Assembly (NCBI RefSeq): GCF_002263515.1
Contig: NZ_CP022752.1
Span: 434,001 to 498,000 of the forward strand
Direction of reading: 5' to 3'
Origin: Actinopolyspora erythraea
GTDB taxonomy: Bacteria; Actinomycetota; Actinomycetes; Mycobacteriales; Pseudonocardiaceae
DNA length: 64,000 nucleotides
Positions 1 to 6,892 of the stretch are shown here, in pieces; within the stretch, counting starts at the first letter, position 1; every line of letters begins with the position of its first letter. A model generated the notes under the pieces. That model saw nothing but the letters and a program-made list of their open reading frames with translations. It had not been told where the DNA came from and made no database searches. Position numbers and translations under genes: made by a program.

Positions 1-910
1 CGGTTTTCGCTGTTCCCGCCGGTTCCGAAGGGGCGGGTTCACCGGAGAGCCACCGGCCGATCTCGGCGGCCAACTGCTCGCCCGGATCGGTTTCCTCGTG
101 CCGCTGGGAACCGTTCGGCGGCAGGCCGGGAACCACCGCGTCCCGCAGCCGCCGCGTCCCGAGCGGGCCGCGTCCGAGCGTGACCGTGCCGGGGGCGTGC
201 CGGAGCCGGATCGAACCGTCCGCACCGAGCTCACCGACCGATCGGCGGACGGCGGCCCGTTCCATCCGAACCCTGCGACGCTGCGAGATCCGGTCCGTGC
301 GGGCGGCTTCCCGCTCGGCGCGGGAACGGCGGGTACGCATCGGAGCGGCGGTGATCAGCTGGTGCGCGACCACGCCGCCGACCGAGACCAGCGCCATGAC
401 CAGCCCGGTCACCACACCGGAGGCGCCGAAGCCGTGCAGGAAGTTCAGCGCGGCGTTGACCGCGGCGAACGTCCACACCCCGGTGTGCAGCCACCCCGTC
501 GGGCGTCCCTGGCGGCGGGCCAGGTGCACCGAGAACGCGAACGCCCACATCGCGCCCTCGCTGAACAGCGGCAGCACGCCTCCGAGCGGCCCGTAGATGT
601 CCACCCCGTAGGCGGCCATCGCCGACCAGGCCAGCAGCGCGGGAACCACCACGATCACGCTCATCAGCAGCTCGGTCGGATGCGCGCCGATCCAACCGCC
701 CGCCGAGGCGAGCCGCTGCCTGCGCTCGGCGGCACGACGCCGTCTGCGCTGTTCCCGCTCGGCCCGCTCCTCGCGGGCCCGCCGCGCGGCGTCCTCGGCC
801 ACGGCACGCCGGGTCTCGGCACGTACCGACTCGGCCTCGGCCCTGACGCGTTCCGCCTCGCCCCTGGCCGCGGCTCGTGCGGCGCGCGGATCCGTGAAGC
901 GAGTGCTCAT
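1..910 (-). CDS. DUF2637-type membrane protein, 3' end beyond window
   Basis: The minus-strand reading frame starts with ATG at 910 and runs off the left edge, so only about 300 N-terminal residues are visible. It opens with a highly charged Arg/Glu/Ala-rich coiled segment (about residues 5-60), followed by several hydrophobic helices between about residues 70 and 165 (for example LLMSVIVVVPALLAW), then another Arg-rich tail. This is the layout of DUF2637 proteins found in actinomycete conjugative plasmids and integrative elements, often beside spread or transfer genes; the family match is by recollection. The start overlaps the stop of the whiB-like gene in an ATGA, so the two are translationally coupled. 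Its conserved partner, a TraB/FtsK-like translocase, would be expected just past the left edge. Confidence 0.7.
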   Translation of the reverse strand, partial: MSTRFTDPRAARAAARGEAERVRAEAESVRAETRRAVAEDAARRAREERAEREQRRRRRAAERRQRLASAGGWIGAHPTELLMSVIVVVPALLAWSAMAAYGVDIYGPLGGVLPLFSEGAMWAFAFSVHLARRQGRPTGWLHTGVWTFAAVNAALNFLHGFGASGVVTGLVMALVSVGGVVAHQLITAAPMRTRRSRAEREAARTDRISQRRRVRMERAAVRRSVGELGADGSIRLRHAPGTVTLGRGPLGTRRLRDAVVPGLPPNGSQRHEETDPGEQLAAEIGRWLSGEPAPSEPAGTAKT

Positions 911-1290
911 GCCGCTTCACCTCCGATCTCGGCGAGGCGGCCCCGCTGCCGCAGCTTCCGGAAGATCCTGCTCAGTCGCTGGAAGTCGGGCTGGCCGACT
1001 CCGCCCCAGCCGCCGTAGCGCTCGCCGCGCAGCAGCGCGCCCGCCAGGCACTCGTCGGCCACCGGGCAGCCCCGGCATTGCTCGGCGATGCGTTCGCGCT
1101 CGGCCCGGATGAGCCGTTCCCCGCTGTCCTCGTCGGCGTTCGGGAAGAACACGTCCACCGGGACCTCGGCGCAGTTGCGCCGTTCGTCGTCGCTGACCTT
1201 CAGGTGCAGCTCCCAGCCGTCGGACTCGGCGAACCGGGCGGCACGTTCGAGCTGTTCGCGCTGGAAGCGGGTGATCCTGCTGTTCGGCAT
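907..1290 (-). CDS. WhiB-family iron-sulfur transcriptional regulator
   Basis: A 127-residue protein with the WhiB signature: four cysteines at C40, C72, C75 and C81 (C-x2-C-x5-C in the second cluster) that would hold a [4Fe-4S] cluster, followed by the turn motif GGWGG at 93-97 and a basic C-terminal tail rich in Arg and Lys. WhiB proteins bind sigma factor region 4 and tune transcription in response to redox or nitric oxide. The start ATG at 1290 overlaps the stop of the upstream gene (TGATG), and its own stop overlaps the next start (ATGA), placing it inside one tightly coupled operon. A whiB inside a mobile-element operon is common in actinomycete phages and integrative elements, so it may act on element genes rather than on host development. 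Confidence 0.93.
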   Translation of the reverse strand: MPNSRITRFQREQLERAARFAESDGWELHLKVSDDERRNCAEVPVDVFFPNADEDSGERLIRAERERIAEQCRGCPVADECLAGALLRGERYGGWGGVGQPDFQRLSRIFRKLRQRGRLAEIGGEAA

Positions 1291-1823
1291 CACGCGGCCT
1301 CCGTCCGCGCGAGGTCGACGAGTGCGCCGCCGAGGGCGGAATTGACGAGGCCGCAGAGCTGTTCGAGTGCTTCCTTGGCGGTCTCGGTGTCCGGCACGGC
1401 AAGCGGGGAGTAGGCCGGTTCGGGCAGCCGGTCGGCGGGCACGGGGATGTCGAGCCGCAGAATGTTGGTCACCCGCGTCGGACCGCTGATCCAACCGTTG
1501 CCGCGGCTTCGCAGCCCGCGCACGATCTCGGACGGGAGTTTCGTGGTGAGGTCGACGCGGATCGCCGTCGTGCCGTCGTCCTCGCGCAGGAGCGCCGTGT
1601 CGAGGACCCGGTCGTGCGCGACGAGATAGCCCGGCGTCATCACCGGTGGCCGCGCGATCCGCCAGGCGGAGGCGGCGAACTCCACGGGGTCCTCGGTGGG
1701 CTCGTCCCCGTCGAGGAAGGCGGCGGTGTTGCGCCGCAGGTACGCCCCGAAGCGGGATTCGGAGTCGCTGGCGTGGGCGCGGTCGTAGCGGTCGTCGGGG
1801 TGAATGAGAAGTGTTGAACGCAC
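1290..1823 (-). CDS. hypothetical protein of accessory element
   Basis: I do not recognise the family. The GTG start at 1823 is chosen because CGGGAGA lies just upstream at good spacing and the in-frame sequence above it lacks a better site. The 177-residue product is soluble, acidic and has no membrane segment. It contains FGAYLRRNTAAFLDGDEP near residues 25-42 and a C-terminal segment that resembles a helix pair. Its stop overlaps the whiB start. The position between a Rep-like gene and whiB in a mobile-element operon suggests an element-maintenance role, but the sequence itself gives no biochemical clue. Confidence 0.75.
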   Translation of the reverse strand: MRSTLLIHPDDRYDRAHASDSESRFGAYLRRNTAAFLDGDEPTEDPVEFAASAWRIARPPVMTPGYLVAHDRVLDTALLREDDGTTAIRVDLTTKLPSEIVRGLRSRGNGWISGPTRVTNILRLDIPVPADRLPEPAYSPLAVPDTETAKEALEQLCGLVNSALGGALVDLARTEAA

Positions 1824-1905
1824 GGTTGTCTCCCGATGACTGGGTTGAGGTGGACCGTCCGGGGCGATGGGTGCTTGGCGGCTTCGATCGCCCCGCTCGG
1901 CGGAG

Positions 1906-2154
1906 TCAGAGTCCGAGGAGGTGTTTTCCGGACTCGGTGAGTACGGCTCGCACGCGGGCTCCGCCGATCGCGGAACCGCCCGGTTCGAGCAGCCCGTCGT
2001 GCGCCAGGTGGTGAGCCGTGACCTGGTCACAGCAGCAGGCTCCGTCCACGAACAGGTCGGGTTCGCTGCCCTGGCTCATCTCGACCCGGCCCTCGGCGAC
2101 CGCGCGTAGCGTCGCGTGTTCCCGGTGGTTGAGCTCAGCGCTCGTGCGGGACAC
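1906..2154 (-). CDS. small hypothetical protein, winged-helix-like
   Basis: An 82-residue protein. GTG at 2154 is preferred over GTG at 2163, because GGAAGGAG sits 8-9 bases before the former and too close to the latter. It starts MSRTSAELNHREHATLRAVA and ends with VRAVLTESGKHLLGL, the pattern of a small winged-helix 'tail' (helix, basic wing, LTESG-K-LL). A CCC run in DGACCCDQ is unusual for a cytosolic regulator and could bind metal. It overlaps the end of the upstream Rep-like gene by about 20 bases. A small DNA-binding accessory protein of the element is the likeliest role; the family is not identified. Confidence 0.65.
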   Translation of the reverse strand: MSRTSAELNHREHATLRAVAEGRVEMSQGSEPDLFVDGACCCDQVTAHHLAHDGLLEPGGSAIGGARVRAVLTESGKHLLGL

Positions 2155-3028
2155 TGGAATCACTCCTTCCGGTTTCCTGATCGGTTGGGGTGGACGGCTC
2201 GGGGCGGTGGGTGCTTGGCGGCTTCGGCCGCCCCGAGTCGGGATCTGCGTTGCTCGGGTGGCAGTGCGGGCAGCGCGCCCAGCGGCCGTCCGAGCGTTCG
2301 ACCGTCCGGCTGGGCTCGTCGCAGCTCCCGCACCACTCCGGCCGTTGCGGTGGTGCGGTGTCCGCGACGGGTTCCGGCAGATCGTCGAGCCGTGCGGTGA
2401 GCACGGCGGCCGGTGACTTCACGCCCTCCGGGTTCGCCCCGAGGTAGTGCGCGAGCCGTTGGCTGGACCAGCCCGCGGCCAGCGCCTGGACCACTTTCGG
2501 TGCGATCCGCTTGCGCTGTCGCGGCGTCAGCGGCCACGAACCCCCGAGCCCGTCGAGCACGGCGTCGATGTCGGTTTCCGCCTCCTCCTGTTTCCCGGAT
2601 TCCGCCGCGCGCGAGCCGGTGGAGGGTTCCAGGACGGTTCCGGGTGGTTCGGGCGGCGCAGCTGTGCCGGGGGTGGGGCGGCGTGGCTGTGCCACCCCTG
2701 GGGTGGCAGCGGTGCCACCGGTGGCGTTCTGCCGGGGGTGGCGTTTCGCCGGGGGTGTGGACAACTGCTGTCCCATCAGGACGGTGTAGCGGTTGGCCTC
2801 CCTTCCGCCGCGCTTGTCGATGTGCAGCTGCCCCTGGTCGGAGAGCTTGCGCAGGATGCGTTGCACCGTGCGCTCGTCCAACCGGGTCTTGCGGGCGAGC
2901 GTGCTGATCGAAGGGAAGGCGTTCGCGCCGTCGTCGGCGGCGTTGTCGGCGATCGCCAGCAACATCAGCAGCTCCGTTCCCTTGGTCGGGGAGTTGTCCC
3001 AGACCCACGTCATGACCTTGATGCTCAT
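2135..3028 (-). CDS. HTH protein, Rep-like (replication/regulation of integrative element)
   Basis: A 297-residue protein whose N-terminus (residues about 1-95) reads as a winged helix of the phage/plasmid replication-initiator kind: MTWVWDNSP, ELLMLLAIADNAADDG, FPSISTLARKTRLDERTVQR, ILRKLSDQG. This 'helix-turn-helix domain, DnaD-like' architecture is common in replication modules of actinomycete integrative elements. The middle (about 100-170) is low-complexity Pro/Thr/Ala-rich, and a C-terminal part contains CGSCDEPSRTVERSDGRWARCPHCHP (about residues 230-255), a four-cysteine zinc-ribbon-like segment (C-x2-C and C-x2-C). The start at 3028 has GAGGA upstream. Which element protein it corresponds to (Rep or regulator) cannot be settled from sequence alone. 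Confidence 0.75.
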   Translation of the reverse strand: MSIKVMTWVWDNSPTKGTELLMLLAIADNAADDGANAFPSISTLARKTRLDERTVQRILRKLSDQGQLHIDKRGGREANRYTVLMGQQLSTPPAKRHPRQNATGGTAATPGVAQPRRPTPGTAAPPEPPGTVLEPSTGSRAAESGKQEEAETDIDAVLDGLGGSWPLTPRQRKRIAPKVVQALAAGWSSQRLAHYLGANPEGVKSPAAVLTARLDDLPEPVADTAPPQRPEWCGSCDEPSRTVERSDGRWARCPHCHPSNADPDSGRPKPPSTHRPEPSTPTDQETGRSDSSVPHER

Positions 3029-3041
3029 TCGGTCCTCGGGT

Positions 3042-3509
3042 TCAGACGAGTGCGGTCAGCAGGGCGGCGACGAACAACCACAGCCAGTGCCAGGACTGGT
3101 CGAGCACGTAGGCACCGGTGCCCAGCGACGGGTTGTCATCCTTGCCCTCCCTCGGGGAGCCGAGCGCGTAGAAGCCGCTCTGTCCCACCGCTCCCGCGAG
3201 TCGCCGCAACGTCCATCGGCGGTCGGCCCAGTAGTGGGTGAGCGCCGAGACCAGCTGGCCCACCGCGAACCCGGCGGGGGTTATCGGGAGCCCGAGCAGA
3301 GTCCACAACAGGCCGACGAACCCCGCGGTCACCGCGGTGTAGCTGGCGACGTGTTTCGCGCAGACCAGCTGCCCTTGCCTGCCCGGAAGTCCTTTGCTGC
3401 TCGCCTGGTGCGAGGTCTGCACCCAATGGTCGGCCACGTGGTGGGCCACCAGCAGCGCCGGAAGGGTCGCCGCGAACGTCAGCGCCGTTTCCGCGTCGGC
3501 CGCGATCAT
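3042..3509 (-). CDS. DUF3307-like small membrane protein
   Basis: A 155-residue protein with hydrophobic segments at about residues 8-26, 52-75, 78-92 and 138-155, and a conserved-looking HHVADHWVQT motif near residues 22-31. The His/Asp-rich first helix with 'LLVAHHVADHW' and a later LTHYWADRRWTLRRL motif resembles DUF3307 membrane proteins carried by phages and integrative elements of actinomycetes; that assignment rests on memory. ATG at 3509 overlaps the stop of the excisionase-like gene (ATGA). Function is unknown. Confidence 0.75.
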   Translation of the reverse strand: MIAADAETALTFAATLPALLVAHHVADHWVQTSHQASSKGLPGRQGQLVCAKHVASYTAVTAGFVGLLWTLLGLPITPAGFAVGQLVSALTHYWADRRWTLRRLAGAVGQSGFYALGSPREGKDDNPSLGTGAYVLDQSWHWLWLFVAALLTALV

Positions 3510-3763
3510 GCCGCTGCCTCCGGCACGTAGTCGGCGGCGTCGACGGTGCTGTTGCGCTCGATCGCGGTGTCGACCATCTCGTCCACGGCCTTGGCCGGGA
3601 CGATCAAGCGGCCCCGGATGCGGATCGCGGGGAACTCGCGGCCGGCGATCGCTCGGTACAGCGTCATCGAGGACACCCCGAAGAGCTGGGCTACTTGCTC
3701 GACGCTGTAGAAGCGGGGCGCTTCGGCGGTCGCTCCGCCCCGGCTGTTGAACATCTGCCTCAC
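3506..3763 (-). CDS. excisionase-family DNA-binding protein (MerR-like HTH)
   Basis: An 85-residue protein; GTG at 3763 follows TTGGAGG with about six bases of spacing. Residues about 18-65 (YSVEQVAQLFGVSSMTLYRA, then REFPAIRIRGRLIVPAKAVDEM) are the classic excisionase/HTH_17 fold: a helix-turn-helix then a beta wing that inserts in DNA. Such proteins direct excision by site-specific integrases or serve as element regulators. It is the first gene of a seven-gene overlapping minus-strand operon and faces a palindromic operator and a divergent XRE regulator, so it sits at a probable regulatory switch. No integrase gene is present next to it, which is unusual because xis is normally beside int. 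Confidence 0.85.
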   Translation of the reverse strand: MRQMFNSRGGATAEAPRFYSVEQVAQLFGVSSMTLYRAIAGREFPAIRIRGRLIVPAKAVDEMVDTAIERNSTVDAADYVPEAAA

Positions 3764-3808
3764 CTGTTGCCTCCAATCTCGCTGTGGACACGAGCAACAA
3801 TAGCTAAC

Positions 3809-3826
3809 GTAGCCAATATTGGCTAC
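3809..3826. promoter_or_regulatory. perfect 18-bp palindromic operator
   Basis: GTAGCCAATATTGGCTAC is a perfect palindrome in the 160-bp divergent gap between the excisionase-like operon (minus) and the XRE regulator (plus). A partial half-site (TAGCTA) lies just before it at 3801. The stretch is distinctly A/T-rich against its surroundings, as expected for overlapping divergent promoters. The adjacent XRE protein or the excisionase-like protein is the natural ligand; this is inferred. Confidence 0.7.
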
Positions 3827-3924
3827 CCCTGATTAGGAATCGGTTCGTTCGTGCAGGTCGATCGACGGAATCAGCTACGAAGGCGCTAACCTTGGCGCTG
3901 CGGTGACGCGCGTGGAGGTGAGCA

Positions 3925-4287
3925 GTGGAGGACGACTGGGCCGCTGTGGCGGAGGCGATCTCGAACCGCCTGCGTGAGCTGGGACTGACCCAGTTGGAAG
4001 TCGCGGCCAGGTCCAAGGTTTCGCCGGCCACCATCCGCGAGCTGCAGTACAACAAGATGCCGCGGCGCAGGAACCCGCGAACCCTCGAAGCGCTGTCCGA
4101 AGCGCTGGACTGGCCCCCCGACTACCTGGGGAACGTGCTCAGCGGAGCGGCGGCACGGCCACACGCCGACGAGGCGAACGATCCGGTGCTGCGCAAGCTC
4201 GACGACGTGCTCGATCAGCTCGAGCAGCTCAGGAGCCGCGTCGATGCCGTCGAGCGGCGCCAAGCAGGCGAAGCCGAGCAGTCCTGA
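3925..4287 (+). CDS. XRE-family helix-turn-helix regulator
   Basis: A 120-residue protein from GTG at 3925. Residues about 5-62 form a Cro/CI-type HTH (AISNRLRELGLTQLEVAARS, then VSPATIRELQ and RTLEALSEAL), followed by a C-terminal amphipathic coiled coil (VLRKLDDVLDQLEQLRSRVDAV) suited to dimerisation. It is transcribed away from the excisionase-like operon across a perfect palindrome, the arrangement of phage- or element-type repressor switches. Its 3' end overlaps a small convergent reading frame by about 59 bases. The likely job, repressing the minus-strand element operon and itself, is inferred from position. Confidence 0.85.
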   Translation: MEDDWAAVAEAISNRLRELGLTQLEVAARSKVSPATIRELQYNKMPRRRNPRTLEALSEALDWPPDYLGNVLSGAAARPHADEANDPVLRKLDDVLDQLEQLRSRVDAVERRQAGEAEQS

Positions 4288-4414
4288 GTTCGCGCACCCG
4301 GTCGATCAGCTCGTCGATCTCGGTGGTCGAGACTCCGGGGAAGTGCTCGTCTCCGGGCTCGTGGGCTCGCTCGTTCGACCGACTCGCGGGAAGATCCTTC
4401 TCGTCACGGGACAT
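4229..4414 (-). CDS. possible small protein, convergent with XRE gene
   Basis: A 61-residue frame starting with ATG at 4414, preceded by GAAGGA about nine bases upstream. It reads MSRDEKDLPASRSNERAHEP at the start and has a helical, Arg-rich C-terminus (STTEIDELIDRVRELRTARL). It overlaps the end of the convergent XRE gene. The good ribosome-binding site and coherent charged helix argue for a real gene; the overlap and small size argue against. It does not resemble any family I know. Confidence 0.4.
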   Translation of the reverse strand: MSRDEKDLPASRSNERAHEPGDEHFPGVSTTEIDELIDRVRELRTARLRLLGAARRHRRGS

Positions 4415-4478
4415 ACGTTCGTTCCTTCGCTGCTCTCGTCGACTGCCGCCCACTACTGTGGGAACGGGAAGCGGTGAG

Positions 4479-4538
4479 AACCCGCACGCGAGAACACCCG
4501 CACCACGGTGCGGGTCGGACCCGCACAAAAGTGCGAGT
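4479..4538 (+). promoter_or_regulatory. cluster of direct and inverted CCGCAC/GTGCGG boxes
   Basis: Upstream of the XRE-TPR gene, ACCCGCAC-type boxes occur at about 4479, 4496 and 4519 on the plus strand, with inverted partners GGTGCGGGT (about 4508) and AGTGCGAGT (about 4530). Together they form CCCGCACCACGGTGCGGG and a second hairpin. Repeated boxes 30-90 bases ahead of the start fit an autoregulatory operator or a structured leader. Confidence 0.5.
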
Positions 4539-4569
4539 TCCGGCTGCGTGGGAGAGGTTGAATGACGGC

Positions 4570-5769
4570 ATGGTGACGGAAGGGCCGATAGGCGAGCGCA
4601 TTCGCATCTACCGCCGCAGGCGGGGGTTGAGCCAGCGCGAGCTGGCCGAGCTGGTGGCTCGGTCGGAGTCGTGGCTGTCACAGGTGGAGCGGGGCATCCG
4701 TTCGGTGGACCGGTTGTCGGTGCTCATCGACATCGCACGGGTGCTCAAGACCGATGTGGAGACGCTGGCCGGTTACCGGTTCGCGTTGGCGCCGAACGGG
4801 CAGCCCGAGCTGGATGGTCTGGAGGAGATCCGTGCGGCGTTGAGCTCCTATCCGGGGCTCGGGTTGTCATCGGTTCCGGCGGGTGATCTCGACGAGATCA
4901 GCCGCATGACCACCGAAGTCCATCGGCGTTATCAGGCCGCGGACTACGGAGCCGCGGCCAATATCCTGCCGAGCCTGATCACCAGCAGCGACGCCGTTGT
5001 CGCCGAAACCGGTGGCGAGCAGCGTCGGCGCGCGTTGTCGGTGCAGAACCAGGTCTACATCGCGGTCGCGAAGTTGGTCACCAAGATCGGTGACGGGCAG
5101 CTCGCGTGGATCGCGGCGGACCGGGCGGTCAACGCGGCGATGCAGGCCGACTCCGAGACCTTGAGCGCGGGGGCGATCTACCAGGTGGCGTGCGCGTTTG
5201 TGAAGCTCGACCAGATCGACCAAGCTGAGCACATCGCCATGACCACCGCCGAGCACCTCACCGACGACAGCCCGCTGGGGTTGTCGTACCAGGGGGCGCT
5301 GTTTCTGATCGGGTCGGTCATCGCCGGTCGGCGCAGTGATCAGGTCGAGGCCACCGACCGGTTGCGGCGGGCGCAGTACCTGGCCGACGCGCTGGGGGAG
5401 GACGGCAACTACGGCTGGACCGCGTTCGGGCCGACCAACGTGGCCATCCACCGGGTGTCCTCGGCGGCCGAGCTCGGCGATGCCAAGCACGCCATCGCGC
5501 TGGCGGAAGGCATCGACACCGGGGGGCTTGCGGAAGGCTTGAGCAGTCGGAGGGCGCAGGTGCACATCGACACGGCGTGGGCGTATTCGCAGCATCGTGA
5601 GGACGCGGCGGTGGTGGTCAATCTGATGGAGGCTGAGCGGGTGGCGCCGCAGGCGTTGCGCTACAACGTGATCGTGCGGGAGCTGCTGCGGGAGATGCTC
5701 AAGCGGGAGCGCCGGTCGGCCACGCCGGGGCTGCGGCCACTGGCCCAACGTGCGGGGGTATTGCAGTGA
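4570..5769 (+). CDS. XRE regulator with C-terminal TPR-like domain
   Basis: A 399-residue protein. ATG at 4570 is preferred over in-frame codons further upstream, because the HTH begins directly after it (GERIRIYRRRRGLSQRELAE, WLSQVERGIRSVDRLSVL, residues about 6-65). The rest is an all-helical, Ala/Leu-rich repeat region (about 95-380) with A-x-x-A helices typical of TPR-like sensor domains in actinomycete XRE regulators. It is coupled to the next gene by a GTGA overlap. XRE-TPR plus flavoprotein pairs are widespread in Streptomyces and relatives; the signal they sense is not known to me. Confidence 0.88.
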   Translation: MVTEGPIGERIRIYRRRRGLSQRELAELVARSESWLSQVERGIRSVDRLSVLIDIARVLKTDVETLAGYRFALAPNGQPELDGLEEIRAALSSYPGLGLSSVPAGDLDEISRMTTEVHRRYQAADYGAAANILPSLITSSDAVVAETGGEQRRRALSVQNQVYIAVAKLVTKIGDGQLAWIAADRAVNAAMQADSETLSAGAIYQVACAFVKLDQIDQAEHIAMTTAEHLTDDSPLGLSYQGALFLIGSVIAGRRSDQVEATDRLRRAQYLADALGEDGNYGWTAFGPTNVAIHRVSSAAELGDAKHAIALAEGIDTGGLAEGLSSRRAQVHIDTAWAYSQHREDAAVVVNLMEAERVAPQALRYNVIVRELLREMLKRERRSATPGLRPLAQRAGVLQ

Positions 5770-6296
5770 CCGCAAGGGATAAGCCGGTGGTGTATCTGAT
5801 CGGTACGGCGGCGCCGCCGGTGCGCGAGCTGGCCGAACCGGTCGGGCTGCTGCGCGAGGCTGGGTGGGAGGTGTGCGTGGTGCTGAGCCCGACCGCCGCG
5901 AGCTGGGTCGAGGTCGATGCGTTGGCCGAGCGGACCGGTCACCCTGTCCGCGTGCGGCCCCGGTTGCCGAGTGAGCGGGATCCGTTGCCCCAGGCCGACG
6001 CCGTGCTGGCCGCGCCGGTGACGTTCAACAGCCTCAACAAGATCGCGGCCGGTATCAGCGACATCCTGGCGGTGAGTCTGGTCAACGAGCTGCTGGTCAG
6101 CGGTGTGCCCACCACCGCCGCTCCCTGCGTGAAACCCGTGCTGCGCCAGCACCCCGCCTACCCGGCCAACGTTCGTCTGCTGGCCGATGCCGGCGTCCGA
6201 CTGCTCGATCCGGACGCCCTCACCAACCGCGGCACCGACGGCCTGGCCACCTTCGACTGGAACACGACAGTCACCGAGTTTCTTGGGTGGGTGTGA
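5766..6296 (+). CDS. flavoprotein (phosphopantothenoylcysteine decarboxylase-like fold)
   Basis: A 176-residue protein beginning with GTG inside the upstream stop (GTGA). It has an N-terminal Rossmann-like strand (VVYLIGTAAPPV) and an FMN-binding segment DAVLAAPVTFNSLNKIAAGI (about residues 78-97), then VSGVPTTAAPCVKPVLRQHPAY, the pattern of the flavoprotein domain shared with PPC decarboxylase and epidermin decarboxylase EpiD. A free-standing member paired with an XRE-TPR regulator is a recurrent actinomycete arrangement of unproven function. The last codons lie in a short sequence that recurs inverted at 19657-19698. Confidence 0.85.
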   Translation: MTARDKPVVYLIGTAAPPVRELAEPVGLLREAGWEVCVVLSPTAASWVEVDALAERTGHPVRVRPRLPSERDPLPQADAVLAAPVTFNSLNKIAAGISDILAVSLVNELLVSGVPTTAAPCVKPVLRQHPAYPANVRLLADAGVRLLDPDALTNRGTDGLATFDWNTTVTEFLGWV

Positions 6297-6328
6297 GTGG
6301 TGTCAGGGAGCGGGTGGTTGTTGGTTGT
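6287..6328. repeat. 42-bp inverted repeat, copy 1 (partner 19657-19698)
   Basis: This stretch covers the 3' end of the flavoprotein gene and the start of the CRISPR leader region. Its reverse complement recurs at 19657-19698 with about three or four mismatches (shared core GGGAGCGGGTGGTTGT). The two copies bracket the CRISPR and type VII island in inverted orientation. Confidence 0.7.
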
Positions 6329-6329
6329 G

Positions 6330-6423
6330 GAGTGTGGCGTGGGGGTAGGTTTGGTCGGTGGTTGTTTGACACAAACTGAAGCTATTTTGCTGTGTCGGGT
6401 TGTATAGTGCCTGGTCATCAAGT
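6330..6423 (+). promoter_or_regulatory. CRISPR leader (AT-richer)
   Basis: Just ahead of the first, best-conserved repeat, composition changes from G/T-rich to A/T-richer (TTTGACACAAACTGAAGC, then ATTTTGCTG). The repeats decay away from this side, so this is the leader end and should hold the array promoter. A possible -35 TTGACA lies at about 6367. Confidence 0.55.
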
Positions 6424-6632
6424 GTGCTCCCCGCAGGCGCGGGGACGATGTGTCGTCACGAGGACATAGCCTGTTGCCATGAGTGTGCTCCCCGCAGGCG
6501 CGGGGAGTAGTTCACGTAACATCTCTCCGAGGGTTCGCAGAGCCGTGGACTCCCATGGGTGTGGGGTAGTTCGGGCTGGCGGTTCAGCGACTGCAGTAGC
6601 CGGATAGTTCCCCGTAGGTGTGGGGGTGTTCT
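6424..6632 (+). CRISPR. short, decaying type I-E CRISPR array (4 repeats)
   Basis: Repeats start at 6424, 6485, 6545 and 6605, a 60-61 bp period giving spacers of 32-33 bp. The first two share the core GCTCCCCGCAGGCGCGGGG, a hairpin-forming type I-E repeat. The third (starting GTGGACTCCCATGGGTGTGG) and fourth (core GTTCCCCGTAGGTGTGGGG) are progressively degenerate, as expected for leader-distal repeats. The array lies upstream of the cas operon in the same orientation. It is very short for an active locus. Confidence 0.85.
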
Positions 6633-6892
6633 AGGGCGATGTTGGAGAGACGGTCCTTTAAACCCGATTTTGCAGGTCTGATGGCTTGTGTGATCAATAA
6701 CGGCAGGTAGTGGGTCTGGTTCGGCTGTATTAGCTGTTTGGTATGGGCACCAACAGTCACTGTTTATTATGACTTGCAACACTGTTTGCTTGTTGAGTCA
6801 GGTGAGGGCTCATATTGCTTTAAGTGACAGAAAATTCGTTTTTATAAGTGGCGAGGTCCAGTCTCTGAGTGGATAGCGATCGGATGGAGTAG
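6633..6892 (+). promoter_or_regulatory. AT-rich intergenic promoter region of cas operon
   Basis: No coding frame is convincing between the last repeat and cas3. The stretch is notably A/T-rich (for example TTTATTATGACTTGCAAC and AAAATTCGTTTTTATAAG), unlike the neighbouring genes, and is the only place for a cas promoter. GGAG precedes the TTG start of cas3. Confidence 0.5.

Noticed and set aside
3506..3763. Naming the excisionase-like gene xis of a known element
   Set aside because: No integrase, att site or named relative is visible next to it, so only the fold can be stated.
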